From Corallococcus soli (GTDB taxonomy: Bacteria > Myxococcota > Myxococcia > Myxococcales > Myxococcaceae), in NCBI RefSeq assembly GCF_014930455.1, contig NZ_JAAIYO010000004.1, positions 496,001 through 560,000 of the forward strand: 64,000 nt of DNA, given 5' to 3'. The translations under genes and the position numbers were made by a program. Shown piece by piece: positions 1 to 8,252 of this stretch; position 1 is the first letter of the stretch, and each line of letters opens with the position of its first letter. The notes under the pieces are model-generated. The model searched no databases, was not told the DNA's origin, and saw only the letters and a list, made by a program, of their open reading frames with translations.

Positions 1-1007
1 ATGATCTTCGGGTTGAGGAAGTACGCCTCCAGCGCGTGGATGCCGATGATCCACAGCAGGAGCGCGAAGGCCTTCTGCACGCCGTCCGCCAGCGCGATGA
101 GCACGATGGGCACGGAGCTGATGATGGTGCCGAAGATGGGGATGAGGCTGAAGAGCGTGGCGATGGTGGCCAGCAGGAAGGCGAACTTCACGCCGAACAG
201 CAGCAGGCCCACCAGCGTGAGGGCCCCGTTGACCAGGCAGATGGTGACCTGGCCGCGCACCACGCCCGACAGCGAGCGGTCGATGTTCGCCACCAGCGTC
301 TTCGCGTCGGGGAGGAACTCCGCGGGCACCAGCGTGCCGAAGTAGCGGCGGATGGACTGCGCGTCGATGGAGAAGAACGCGGCGACCATCAGGATGAAGA
401 ACAGCATGAAGACGCCGGCCAGCACCTCCGTGACGATGCGGCGCGACACGTTGACGATGTCCGACATGTTCTCGCGCACGAGCGTCGTGCCCCGGGACAC
501 CGCGTCCGTGAGCATCTGCTCCAGGTCCAGCGCGAGGCTGAAGCCACCGGACGTGCCCGCCGCCGCGCCCTCCATGGCCCGGTCCGACAGGGCCACGGGG
601 ATGCCGTACACGTTGAGCCACGTCTCCGCGCGCTGCGCGAGCGTCTGCAGGTGCTCCGGCGTGAGCGCGCTGGCGAAGGCCGCCATCTCCCGGCTGATGC
701 GCACCACCTCGCGGTACAGCTGCGGCACCAGCGCGATGAAGAAGAGGTACACCGCCAGGAAGAAGCCCGAATAGATGAGCAGGATGGCCACCCACCGGGG
801 CACGGAGCGGCCGCCCAGGTTCCACCGCGTGATGCGCCCCACCAGCGGCTGCACCAGGTACGCGATGAGCGCCGCGCCCGCGAAGGGCATCACCACCGAG
901 CGCAGGGTGAAGAGCATCAACGCGATGGCCAGCCACAGCCCCGCGAGGAGCATCAGGCGCTTGCGGCGTTCATCGGGGGCGGTGTCCACGGGCTGCGACA
1001 TGGACAT
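1..1007 (-). CDS. AI-2E family transporter (PerM-like permease), C-terminus beyond the window
   Basis: The minus-strand frame is open from an ATG at 1007 to the left edge, giving about 335 residues without a stop. The product is an integral membrane protein: paired hydrophobic segments near residues 20-50 and 70-95, a hydrophilic stretch, then clustered hydrophobic helices from about residue 200 onward. Features such as the PLVGRI segment early on and FSLIPIFGTIISS late are typical of the AI-2E/PerM family (DUF20), whose members export small molecules or ions; true autoinducer transport is shown for few. A second in-frame ATG lies at 1001. The last part of the gene is missing because of the window edge, not mutation. 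The substrate cannot be told from sequence. Confidence 0.85.
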   Translation of the reverse strand, partial: MSMSQPVDTAPDERRKRLMLLAGLWLAIALMLFTLRSVVMPFAGAALIAYLVQPLVGRITRWNLGGRSVPRWVAILLIYSGFFLAVYLFFIALVPQLYREVVRISREMAAFASALTPEHLQTLAQRAETWLNVYGIPVALSDRAMEGAAAGTSGGFSLALDLEQMLTDAVSRGTTLVRENMSDIVNVSRRIVTEVLAGVFMLFFILMVAAFFSIDAQSIRRYFGTLVPAEFLPDAKTLVANIDRSLSGVVRGQVTICLVNGALTLVGLLLFGVKFAFLLATIATLFSLIPIFGTIISSVPIVLIALADGVQKAFALLLWIIGIHALEAYFLNPKI

Positions 1008-1103
1008 GGGCTTAGGGCAGTCGCCTCCCTCCTGACAAGCTTCTGGAGGAAACACTCCACGGCCGCCGGGCCGCCGAGCCTCCGCCGGGCCCCTGGCGGG
1101 TCT

Positions 1104-1565
1104 TCAGGCCCGGGGCAGCGGGGATGACGCGCCCAGACGGGCTTCCAGCCGGTCCAGGCAGGCCTGCATCAGGGGGCGCTTGATGCGTCCCTGGGTGGCC
1201 TCGCCCAGGCCCAGCATCTGCTCCGTCAGCCAGCGGGTGAGGAAGAGCAGGGGGACGCGGTCGCCGGGGACGAGCCCCCGCTCCAGGTAGCGCTTGTTGC
1301 GCATGTACTCATCGAACGCGTCGAACTCACGCCCCAGGTCCCAGCGCGCCAGCTTCAGCGCCTCCGTGTAGACGGCCGGATCGGGGCGGCGGGTGGCCTC
1401 CGCGAACAGCGGGGCGAACTCCCCCAGGGTGGCGGCGTCCAGGTCCTGCACGGGCGGGGGCCAGTCGCCCAAATCCTTGGCGAGCAGCCGCGCCACCTCG
1501 TCCAGCAGGTGGTCCACGAGGGGGATGGGCTTGAGGTCGAAGAGGTGGTCCCAGCGCGAGGGCAT
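1104..1565 (-). CDS. hypothetical protein, 153 aa, downstream partner of a lipase-like gene
   Basis: This soluble 153-residue protein has no signal peptide or membrane segment. It is rich in Leu, Arg and Asp/Glu and looks mostly helical; I recognise no domain. The ATG at 1565 sits three bases after the stop of the upstream hydrolase gene (1569-2396), so the two are almost certainly co-transcribed and perhaps translationally coupled. Third-position GC bias supports it being a real gene. Function unknown; any link to lipid metabolism is inferred only from the neighbour. Confidence 0.7.
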   Translation of the reverse strand: MPSRWDHLFDLKPIPLVDHLLDEVARLLAKDLGDWPPPVQDLDAATLGEFAPLFAEATRRPDPAVYTEALKLARWDLGREFDAFDEYMRNKRYLERGLVPGDRVPLLFLTRWLTEQMLGLGEATQGRIKRPLMQACLDRLEARLGASSPLPRA

Positions 1566-1568
1566 GTG

Positions 1569-2396
1569 TCAGGGGCTGGCGGCGGCGGACAGGGCCACCG
1601 GAAGGGGAGGGGGCGGGGCCAGGGGAAGCACGGGCACCGCGTCGTCCGCAGCATAGCCCAGGGCCAGCTCGCGCTGTATGACCTCCCACACGGCGCGGCG
1701 GGTGAGCAATTCGCCGTGGGCCACGCCGGACAGCTCCACGTTGAAGACGTTGGGCTGGCCGTCCACGTCCAGCACGGAGGAGGGGAAGCGGGCCACGGCG
1801 TCGTCGCGCGAATAGATGGACGTCAGCCGGACATGGCGTGGAAAGGCCCCCTCACCCAGGTGCTTGATGAAGGGCGACACGGGCGTGAGCTGCCACATGC
1901 TGCGGCTGAACCAGCCGAGCGTCGCGCACCCCAGGTACGCCATGCGCGTGCCCCGGTGCGGCGTGCCCAGGGTGATGAGGCTCTTCACCCGGGCGTCCCC
2001 GCCCAGCCGCTTCACGTAGTATGTGCCGATGAGGCCGCCCTTCGAGTGCCCGATGATGGTGAGCGGCCCCATCTCCGGGTGGCGCTCGTAGAGCCGGTCC
2101 ACCTTGCCCCGCACCTTGCGCGCCAGCTCGTCGATGCGGTGCGTGTTGAAGCGGTCCATGGTGCCACCCAGGTGGATGGACCAGACGCAGTAGCCCTCGC
2201 GGCGCAGGCGGTGCTCCAGCACCTCCAGGACGCGGCGGGTGCTGAAGAAGCCGTGCAGCAGGAGCACCGGCCGTGGGCAGCGCTTGAAGTCCGTGCGCCG
2301 CACCACCTGGTTGCCTCGCGGATCCAGGTCCAGGTAGCTGGTCAGGTACTTCAACTGGCACTTCAGCTTCCGGTACTGCATCACGAACGGATTCAT
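1569..2396 (-). CDS. alpha/beta-hydrolase, lipase/PGAP1-like
   Basis: A 275-residue alpha/beta-hydrolase. The oxyanion-hole segment LLLHGFF lies at residues 45-51 and the nucleophile elbow GHSKG at 116-120, so Ser118 is the likely nucleophile. Candidate acid and base residues are Asp198 or Asp199 (YSRDDA) and His227 (GVAHGEL), in the expected order. The motif LGTPHRGT is typical of triacylglycerol lipases and PGAP1-like esterases, which cleave ester bonds in lipids or acylated molecules. No signal peptide is evident, so a cytoplasmic or peripheral location is likely. It precedes the 153-residue gene with a 3-base gap. Substrate unknown. Confidence 0.85.
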   Translation of the reverse strand: MNPFVMQYRKLKCQLKYLTSYLDLDPRGNQVVRRTDFKRCPRPVLLLHGFFSTRRVLEVLEHRLRREGYCVWSIHLGGTMDRFNTHRIDELARKVRGKVDRLYERHPEMGPLTIIGHSKGGLIGTYYVKRLGGDARVKSLITLGTPHRGTRMAYLGCATLGWFSRSMWQLTPVSPFIKHLGEGAFPRHVRLTSIYSRDDAVARFPSSVLDVDGQPNVFNVELSGVAHGELLTRRAVWEVIQRELALGYAADDAVPVLPLAPPPPLPVALSAAASP

Positions 2397-2506
2397 GGCC
2401 GCCCCGTCCCGCCCTGGCGGTGGGTGGATCGCCGCCCTTCGTCACGAGGCAGAAGGTAGGGAGCGCCCCGGGCCCCGGCCCAGGAGCGCGGCGCGTCTGT
2501 CCGCTT

Positions 2507-3247
2507 TCAGTCGGTGAAGTGCTCCAGGAAGTTCAGCAGCACCCGGTGCGCCAGCGGCGTGGGCGCGATGCCGGACAGCAGCCGGGGGACGAACTCGCCC
2601 GGGGCCGCGCCGCGCTCCTGGGCCAGCGCGTCCAGCTTCACGTCGCGGGCGAGGATGACCGCGCGCATGGCGTCCGTGGGCATCTCCGGGTGGAACTGCA
2701 CGCCGCGCACGTTGGGACGGAAGGCGAGCGCCTGGTGCGCGGTGTTGGCGTTGCCCGCGAGCACCGTGGCGCCCTCGGGAAGACGGGTGACGATGTCCTC
2801 GTGCGTGGCCTGGACGGCGAAGCGCTCCGGCAGCCCGGCGAAGAGCGGATCCCCACGGCCCGCCTCCGACAGCGTCACCTCCACGGTGCCCGTCTCGCGG
2901 CCCTCGGGGTTGCGCGCCACCTTGCCGCCGTACTGCTCAGCGAGCAGCTGTTGGCCAAAGCACACGCCGAGCACGGGGATGCCCTGCTCGCCCGCCTCCA
3001 CCATGAAGGCCCCGGCGCGCTCCATCCACGGCTCGCGCTGCGTCACGGAGAGGGGAGAGCCCGTCATCATCACCGCGTCGTAGCCGCGCGCGTCCTTCGG
3101 CAGGGGCGCGCCCTGGTGCACGGGGAGGATGTCGAAGCGCTGGCCGGACAGTCCAATGGTTTGCAGAAACCAACGGTCGTAGTCGCCCACGGACAGCCGC
3201 ACGGACTCCGCCGCGTCGCCGGCTTTCAGGAGCAGGACGTTCTTCAT
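2507..3247 (-). CDS. class I glutamine amidotransferase-like protein (possible gamma-glutamyl hydrolase)
   Basis: A 246-residue class I glutamine amidotransferase domain. The nucleophile elbow GVCFGQQL puts the catalytic Cys at residue 96, and QFHPEMP supplies His186 and Glu188, so the triad looks complete. Stand-alone members related to GMP synthase's glutaminase domain act as gamma-glutamyl hydrolases or glutaminases; PuuD of the putrescine pathway is one example. I chose the ATG at 3247 (MKNVLLLKAG) over an ATG seven codons upstream because the conserved first strand starts there. It diverges from an aldehyde dehydrogenase across about 110 bp, facing a glutamine-synthetase-like ligase two genes on, which suggests a shared gamma-glutamyl pathway. 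That role is inference. Confidence 0.82.
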   Translation of the reverse strand: MKNVLLLKAGDAAESVRLSVGDYDRWFLQTIGLSGQRFDILPVHQGAPLPKDARGYDAVMMTGSPLSVTQREPWMERAGAFMVEAGEQGIPVLGVCFGQQLLAEQYGGKVARNPEGRETGTVEVTLSEAGRGDPLFAGLPERFAVQATHEDIVTRLPEGATVLAGNANTAHQALAFRPNVRGVQFHPEMPTDAMRAVILARDVKLDALAQERGAAPGEFVPRLLSGIAPTPLAHRVLLNFLEHFTD

Positions 3248-3356
3248 GGAGGCAGCTTGCCGCGTCATGGGGCCATTCCTACCGTGTCGTGCCGTCCGTG
3301 TCCGGTGCCCGCCATTTCAAATCGCCCGCGCGCCGTGCTCACCCAAAGGCTTCGCC

Positions 3357-4844
3357 ATGACCGACGCTCGTTCGCTCACTCCCAAGCTCCCTGTGCTCAA
3401 GCTGCTCATCGACGGGCAGCATGTGGACCCCGTTGAAGGTGGCACCTTCGCGGTGACGAACCCCGCCACCGGCCAGAAGCTGTGTGACGTGCCCGCGGGC
3501 ACCGCCGCGGACGTGGACCGCGCGGTGAAGGCCGCGCGCCGCGCCTTTGAATCCGGGCCCTGGGGGAAGATGACGGGCCGCGAGCGCGGCAAGCTCATCC
3601 GCAAGCTGGCGGACCTGCTCTACGAGCGCCGCGAGGAGTTCGCGCTCGTCGAGTCGCTGAACAACGGCAAGACCTTCAAGGACGCCATCCGGGGCGACGT
3701 GGCGCCGGGCGCCGCCACGCTCGCGAACTTCGCGGACATGGCCAGCACCATCATGGGCGAGGTGCTGCCCGTGGACGGCCCCTTCCACACCTACGCGCTC
3801 AAGGAGCCGGTGGGCGTGGTGGGCGCCATCATCCCGTGGAACTATCCCACCTGCATGCTCGGCTGGAAGCTGGGCCCCGCGCTGGCCTCCGGCTGCACGG
3901 TGGTGGTGAAGCCCTCTGAATACACGCCGCTCACCGCGCTGAAGCTGGGCGCGCTGGCGCTGGAGGCGGGCTTCCCGCCGGGCGTCATCAACATCGTGAC
4001 GGGCCTGGGCGACCCCGCGGGTGAAGCCATCGCGCGGCACCCGGACGTGGACAAGATCTCCTTCACGGGCTCCGGCCGCACCGCGCGCCGGCTGCTCCAG
4101 GCGTCCGCCGCCAGCAACCTGAAGAAGCTGACGCTGGAGCTGGGCGGCAAGAGCCCGCAGATCATCTTCGCGGACGCGGACTTCGACCGCGCGGTGGAGG
4201 CGTGCTTCTGGGGCATCTTCGGCAACAAGGGTGAGACGTGCAACGCGGGCAGCCGCGTGCTGGTGCATGAGAACGCCTACGAGGCCTTCGTCGCGAGGCT
4301 GGCGGAGAAGGCGCGCGCGCTGAAGGTGGGCGACCCGCTGGATGCGTCCACGGAGATGGGCGCGCTGGTGAGCCAGAAGCAGCTGGAGATGGTGCTGGGC
4401 TACATCGACAGCGGCAAGCAGCAGGGCGCGAAGCTGCTCGCCGGCGGCTCCCGCGACACGGAGGGCTTCAAGGCGAAGGGCTGCTTCCTGAAGCCCACCA
4501 TCTTCGGCGACGTGAAGCCGGACATGAAGATCGCCCAGGAGGAGATCTTCGGGCCGGTGCTCAGCTGCCTGCGCTTCCGCGACGACGCGGAGGCCATGGC
4601 CCTGGCGAACGGCACGCCCTACGGCCTGGCCGCGTCCATCTGGACGGGGGACGTGGCCAAGGCGCACGCGCTGGCGAAGCAGGTGAAGAGCGGCGTGGTG
4701 TGGATCAACTGCTTCAACGAGTTCGACGACGCGGCGCCCTTCGGTGGCTACAAGGAATCCGGCTGGGGCCGGGACCTGTCCCACTTCGCGCTGGATGGCT
4801 ACCTCCAGACGAAGGCCGTGTGGACGAAGCTGCCGTCGCCCTGA
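3357..4844 (+). CDS. NAD(P)-dependent aldehyde dehydrogenase
   Basis: A 495-residue aldehyde dehydrogenase of normal length. The catalytic pair is visible: Glu261 in LELGGKSPQ and nucleophile Cys295 in GETCNAGS. The cofactor-binding segment IIPWNYP and the FTGSGRTAR loop are also present. The family oxidises aldehydes to carboxylates in the cytosol. The ATG at 3357 is chosen because the family N-terminus starts there; a 37-codon upstream extension in the same frame looks untranslated. It lies 41 bp before the glutamine-synthetase-like gene and is followed by an iron alcohol dehydrogenase, so it probably oxidises an aldehyde made in the same pathway, as PuuC does with gamma-glutamyl-aminobutyraldehyde. 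Confidence 0.93.
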   Translation: MTDARSLTPKLPVLKLLIDGQHVDPVEGGTFAVTNPATGQKLCDVPAGTAADVDRAVKAARRAFESGPWGKMTGRERGKLIRKLADLLYERREEFALVESLNNGKTFKDAIRGDVAPGAATLANFADMASTIMGEVLPVDGPFHTYALKEPVGVVGAIIPWNYPTCMLGWKLGPALASGCTVVVKPSEYTPLTALKLGALALEAGFPPGVINIVTGLGDPAGEAIARHPDVDKISFTGSGRTARRLLQASAASNLKKLTLELGGKSPQIIFADADFDRAVEACFWGIFGNKGETCNAGSRVLVHENAYEAFVARLAEKARALKVGDPLDASTEMGALVSQKQLEMVLGYIDSGKQQGAKLLAGGSRDTEGFKAKGCFLKPTIFGDVKPDMKIAQEEIFGPVLSCLRFRDDAEAMALANGTPYGLAASIWTGDVAKAHALAKQVKSGVVWINCFNEFDDAAPFGGYKESGWGRDLSHFALDGYLQTKAVWTKLPSP

Positions 4845-4885
4845 AGCCCGCGCTGTCCTCCTCCTCCTCCTCCGAAGCACTCCGT

Positions 4886-6370
4886 ATGACGAAAAGGAAG
4901 GTCCCGATGGCGTCGCGTCCCAAGGCCAAGGTGCTCACCCATCCCGCGATGGCCCGCCGTGCCCGTGCGAAGGAGAAGGGCGTGGGCGCGGAGCGGGCGC
5001 CCGCGGGGCAGCCGCACGACCTGGAGGCCACGCGCCGGTGGATGGAGGAGCGCAACGTCCGCAAGGTGAAGGTGGGCGCGGTGGACGTGGATGGCGTCTG
5101 GCGCGGCAAGTACATCTCCCTGGAGAAGTTCTTCAGCGCCGCGAAGAGCAACATGGGCTTCTGCGACGTCGTCTTCGGCTGGGACCTGGGCGACGAGCTG
5201 CTCGACAACACGAAGGTGACGGGCTGGCACACGGGCTATCCGGACACGCCCGCGAAGGTGGACCTGTCCACCGCGCGCATCATCCCGTGGGAGCCGGACA
5301 CCGCGGCCTTCCTCCTGGACTTCGTGAACGCGGACGGCACGCCCTACGAGGCCAGCCCCCGCCAGCTGCTCCAGAAGATGGGGCAGCGCGCGCGCAAGCT
5401 GGGCTTCCTGCCGAAGTTCGGCGCCGAGTACGAGTTCTTCCTCTTCAAGGAGAGCCCGCAGAGCCTGCATGAGAAGGGCTTCCAGGGGCTCACGCCGCTG
5501 ACGCCGGGCATGTTCGGCTACTCGTGGCTGCGCACGTCCATGAACGCGCCGCTGGTGCACGCCATCATCGACGGCTGCAACGCGTACGGGCTCAACATCG
5601 AAGGCTTCCACACGGAGACGGGCCCCGGCGTCTTCGAGGCCGCCATCCGCTACGACACGCTGGAGCTGGCCGCGGACCGCGCCGCGCTGTTCAAGACGGT
5701 GGTGAAGGAGATCTGCGCGCGCCACGGCGTGGCCGCGTGCTTCATGGCCAAGGTGGACGCGAAGCTGCCCGGCTGCTCCGGGCACGTCCACCAGTCGCTG
5801 TGGAACCTGAAGGGCGAGGACAACCTCTTCCACGACCCGTCCCAGAAGCACGGGATGAGCAAGCTGATGCGGCACTACATTGGCGGGCAGGTGGCGCTGA
5901 TGCCGGAGCTCACCGCGCTCTACTGGCCCACCATCAACAGCTACAAGCGCAGCGTGGAGAACACCTGGGCGCCCACCACCGCGACGTGGGGCCTGGAGAA
6001 CCGCACCTGCGCCATCCGCGTCATCGGCGACAGCGGCAAGTCCATGCGCATCGAATACCGCCAGCTGGGCGCGGACATGAACGCGTACATCGGCATGGCG
6101 GTGAGCCTGGCCGCGGGCCTGTGGGGCATCGAGAACGAAATCGAGCCGACCGCGCCGGTGCTGTCCAACGCCTATGAGGCGAAGAACACGAAGCCGCTGC
6201 CCCGCACGCTCAAGGACGCGGTGGCGCTGCTGAAGAACAGCGAGCGCGCCCGGGAGCTGCTGGGCGAAGGCTTCGTGGACCATTTCGTGCGCACCCGCGA
6301 GTGGGAGGTGCGCCAGTACGAACGGGCGGTCACCTCCTGGGAGCTGGAGCGCTACCTGGAACTCATCTGA
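4886..6370 (+). CDS. glutamine synthetase-like ligase (gamma-glutamyl-amine synthetase type)
   Basis: A 494-residue glutamine synthetase fold. Metal-ligand and active-site motifs are present: GAEYEFF (Glu181), TGPGVFEAAI (Glu251), SGHVHQS (His300), NRTCAIR (Arg373) and RIEYRQLGAD. The C-terminus resembles PuuA-type enzymes, and I do not see the Tyr adenylylation loop of housekeeping GlnA. Such enzymes join glutamate to an amine (putrescine, ethanolamine, isopropylamine) rather than to ammonia. The N-terminal 35 residues are a basic tail; Met8 (4907) is an alternative start. Placed between aldehyde and alcohol dehydrogenases, it likely performs the first step of an amine-degradation route. A nitrogen-assimilatory role is less likely but not excluded. 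Confidence 0.85.
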   Translation: MTKRKVPMASRPKAKVLTHPAMARRARAKEKGVGAERAPAGQPHDLEATRRWMEERNVRKVKVGAVDVDGVWRGKYISLEKFFSAAKSNMGFCDVVFGWDLGDELLDNTKVTGWHTGYPDTPAKVDLSTARIIPWEPDTAAFLLDFVNADGTPYEASPRQLLQKMGQRARKLGFLPKFGAEYEFFLFKESPQSLHEKGFQGLTPLTPGMFGYSWLRTSMNAPLVHAIIDGCNAYGLNIEGFHTETGPGVFEAAIRYDTLELAADRAALFKTVVKEICARHGVAACFMAKVDAKLPGCSGHVHQSLWNLKGEDNLFHDPSQKHGMSKLMRHYIGGQVALMPELTALYWPTINSYKRSVENTWAPTTATWGLENRTCAIRVIGDSGKSMRIEYRQLGADMNAYIGMAVSLAAGLWGIENEIEPTAPVLSNAYEAKNTKPLPRTLKDAVALLKNSERARELLGEGFVDHFVRTREWEVRQYERAVTSWELERYLELI

Positions 6371-6384
6371 AGGAGGACCTCCCC

Positions 6385-7569
6385 ATGAAGCCTTTCGACA
6401 TTCCCACGGAGCCCCGGGTCACGGAGATGTCCTGGCCCACCCGCATCGTGTTCGGCGCGGGCGCGCTCCAGCGGCTGCCCGCGCACGCGGCGCGGTTGAA
6501 CATGAAGCGCCCCCTGCTGGTGACGGACGGGGGCGTGGTGAAGGCGGGCCTCGCCGCGCGCGTGACGGAGGTGCTCAAGGCCGCGGGCCTGGAGTGCGCC
6601 GTCTTCGACCGCGTAGAGCCCAACCCCACCGAGCGCGACGTGTTCGCGGGCCTGGAGGCGTACCGCGCGCACAAGGGCGACGGCATCATCGCCCTGGGCG
6701 GCGGCAGCGCGCTGGACGCGGGCAAGCTGGTGCAGCTGCTCACCACGCACGAGCCGCCGCTCAGCCGCTACGACGACGCGAAGGGCGGCGACCAGTACGT
6801 GCGCGACGACCTGCCGCCGCTCATCGCCATTCCGACGACCGCCGGTACGGGGTCGGAGGTGGGGCGCTCCGGCGTGGTGACGCTGGCGGACACGGGCCGC
6901 AAGACGGTCATCTTCAGCCCGTACCTGCTGCCGAAGGCGGCCATCATCGACCCGGAGCTGACGCTGGGCCTGCCTCCGGCGGTGACGGCGGCCACGGGCA
7001 TGGACGCGCTCACCCACTGCATCGAGGCGTACCTGGCCAACGGCTTCCATCCGCTCGCGGACGCGGTGGCCATCGACGGGGTGATGCGCGTGGGCCGCTC
7101 GCTGGAGACGGCCGTGAAGGAGGGCCGCGACCTGGCGGCGCGCACGGACATGATGGCGGCGGCGATGGAGGGCGCCATGGCCTTCCAGAAGGGCCTGGGC
7201 GCGAGCCACGCGCTGGCGCACGCGCTCACGCCCATCTCCGGCGTGCCGCATGGCCTGGCGAACGCCATCGTCCTGCCGGTGGTGATGGAGTTCAACCGCG
7301 CGGCTTGCACGGCGCGGCTGGCGCGCATCTCCACCGCGCTGGGGGACACGTCCAACGCGCGCGAGGAGGTGCTCGCGGGCAACGCCATCGACCGCGTGCG
7401 CAAGCTGGCGGCGGCCATCGGGATCCCCACGCGGCTGCGCGAGGTGGGCGTGCAGGAGAAGGACCTGGAGCACATCGCGCAGAAGGCGTTCCTGGACGCC
7501 TCGCACCAGGGCAACCCGCGCGCCTGCACGGAGGCGGATCTGCTCGTCATGGCCCGCGAGGCCTGGTGA
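6385..7569 (+). CDS. iron-containing alcohol dehydrogenase (group III)
   Basis: A 394-residue group III alcohol dehydrogenase. The nucleotide-binding GGGSALDAGK motif and TTAGTGSE are present, and the metal ligands are intact: Asp207 and His211 (GMDALTH), His275 (GASHALAH) and His289 (VPHGLAN), with the same spacing as in FucO. The start at 6385 is supported by an AGGAGG ribosome-binding site at 6371-6376, directly after the stop of the ligase gene, so the two are co-transcribed. Family members interconvert short alcohols and aldehydes using NAD(P). Here it may feed or relieve the aldehyde handled by the dehydrogenase at 3357-4844. A GC-rich hairpin follows at 7611-7638. Confidence 0.92.
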   Translation: MKPFDIPTEPRVTEMSWPTRIVFGAGALQRLPAHAARLNMKRPLLVTDGGVVKAGLAARVTEVLKAAGLECAVFDRVEPNPTERDVFAGLEAYRAHKGDGIIALGGGSALDAGKLVQLLTTHEPPLSRYDDAKGGDQYVRDDLPPLIAIPTTAGTGSEVGRSGVVTLADTGRKTVIFSPYLLPKAAIIDPELTLGLPPAVTAATGMDALTHCIEAYLANGFHPLADAVAIDGVMRVGRSLETAVKEGRDLAARTDMMAAAMEGAMAFQKGLGASHALAHALTPISGVPHGLANAIVLPVVMEFNRAACTARLARISTALGDTSNAREEVLAGNAIDRVRKLAAAIGIPTRLREVGVQEKDLEHIAQKAFLDASHQGNPRACTEADLLVMAREAW

Positions 7570-7610
7570 GCTGACTTCACGCCGCGCCGATTTCGGATTG
7601 TTTCTGGTGG

Positions 7611-7638
7611 GGCCGCTCCGAGGGGAATCGGGGCGGCC
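7611..7638 (+). terminator. hairpin after the alcohol dehydrogenase
   Basis: The arms 7611-7621 and 7628-7638 pair over 11 bp (one G-T) with a 6-base loop, about 40 bp after the stop codon. No U-tract follows, so this is a weak intrinsic terminator at best and may instead stabilise the 3' end of the mRNA. Confidence 0.4.
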
Positions 7639-7724
7639 TCGCGTGCTTGGGGCCGTTGAATCAACCGGGGCCGCCCGCGTCAGAAGGTTCAGGACGCAGC
7701 ACAACGCGGTTCACGGAGGCGGTC

Positions 7725-8165
7725 ATGAAGGCGATGCTCAAGAAGGTGATGGTGGTGGTGGCCCTCGTCGCTAGCACCCCGGTGATGGCCCAGAACGTCC
7801 ACGGCGCCTCCCCCCTCGTGAGCCGCCAGGACCAGGCCCGCTTCGAGCGCGAGCGTCAGGAGCGCGAGCGGGTGGCCCGGCTGGAGCGCGAGCGTCAGGA
7901 GCGTCAGCGCCAGGAGCGCGAGCGTCAGGTCCGCATGGAGCGCGAGCGGCAGGAGCGTCAGCGCCAGGCGCGGCTGGAGCGCGAGCGGCAGGAGCGGGAG
8001 CGTCAGGCGCGGCTGGAGCGCGAGCGTCAGGAGCGGGAGCGCCTGGCCCGGCTGGAGCGTCAGCGTCAGGAGCGCGAACGGCAGGAGCGGGAGCGGCAGC
8101 AGCGGGAGCGCCTGGCCCGGCGTGACCGGGGAGGCTCGAACTACAACGCCGGCTGGCTGAACTGA
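7725..8165 (+). CDS. secreted Arg/Glu/Gln-repeat coiled-coil protein
   Basis: A 146-residue protein with a Sec signal peptide (KK then a VVVALVAS core, probable cleavage after VMA at about residue 23). The mature part is almost entirely repeats of the form RQERERQ/ARLERERQ from about residue 40 to 135, predicted to be one long charged helix or coiled coil, followed by a short RDRGGSNYNAGWLN tail. Start 7725 is chosen because the signal peptide begins there. It is a single-gene unit ending 40 bp before a strong terminator at 8205-8239. No family is recognised; a periplasmic spacer or nucleic-acid/polyanion binding role is only a guess. Confidence 0.75.
   Translation: MKAMLKKVMVVVALVASTPVMAQNVHGASPLVSRQDQARFERERQERERVARLERERQERQRQERERQVRMERERQERQRQARLERERQERERQARLERERQERERLARLERQRQERERQERERQQRERLARRDRGGSNYNAGWLN
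7845..8125 (+). repeat. imperfect short tandem repeats encoding Arg/Glu/Gln heptad-like units
   Basis: Within the secreted gene, short units such as GAGCGTCAGGAGCGCGAG recur many times with small changes in spacing. The repeat is coding and in frame throughout, so unit gain or loss would change only the helix length. Confidence 0.7.
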
Positions 8166-8204
8166 ACGGGCCCTCCGCCGGATGCCACGAACTGAAGCGG
8201 TGCC

Positions 8205-8243
8205 GAAGCCCGGGGGTGGGTCATCCACCCTCGGGCTTCTTCG
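8205..8243. terminator. bidirectional terminator between convergent genes
   Basis: Arms 8205-8219 (GAAGCCCGGGGGTGG) and 8225-8239 (CCACCCTCGGGCTTC) pair over 15 bp with one G-T pair and a 5-base loop, followed by TTC on the plus strand. It sits between convergent genes ending at 8165 and 8253 and can serve both. Confidence 0.8.
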
Positions 8244-8252
8244 CGTCCGGGG

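Noticed and set aside
3246-3356. 37-codon N-terminal extension of the aldehyde dehydrogenase
   Set aside because: It would start inside the divergent amidotransferase gene and shows no conserved features; the ATG at 3357 fits the family length.
4700-4885. N-terminal extension of the glutamine-synthetase-like protein
   Set aside because: It overlaps the aldehyde dehydrogenase gene in another frame, contains a Ser run, and adds nothing family-like. The ATG at 4886 is a better start.
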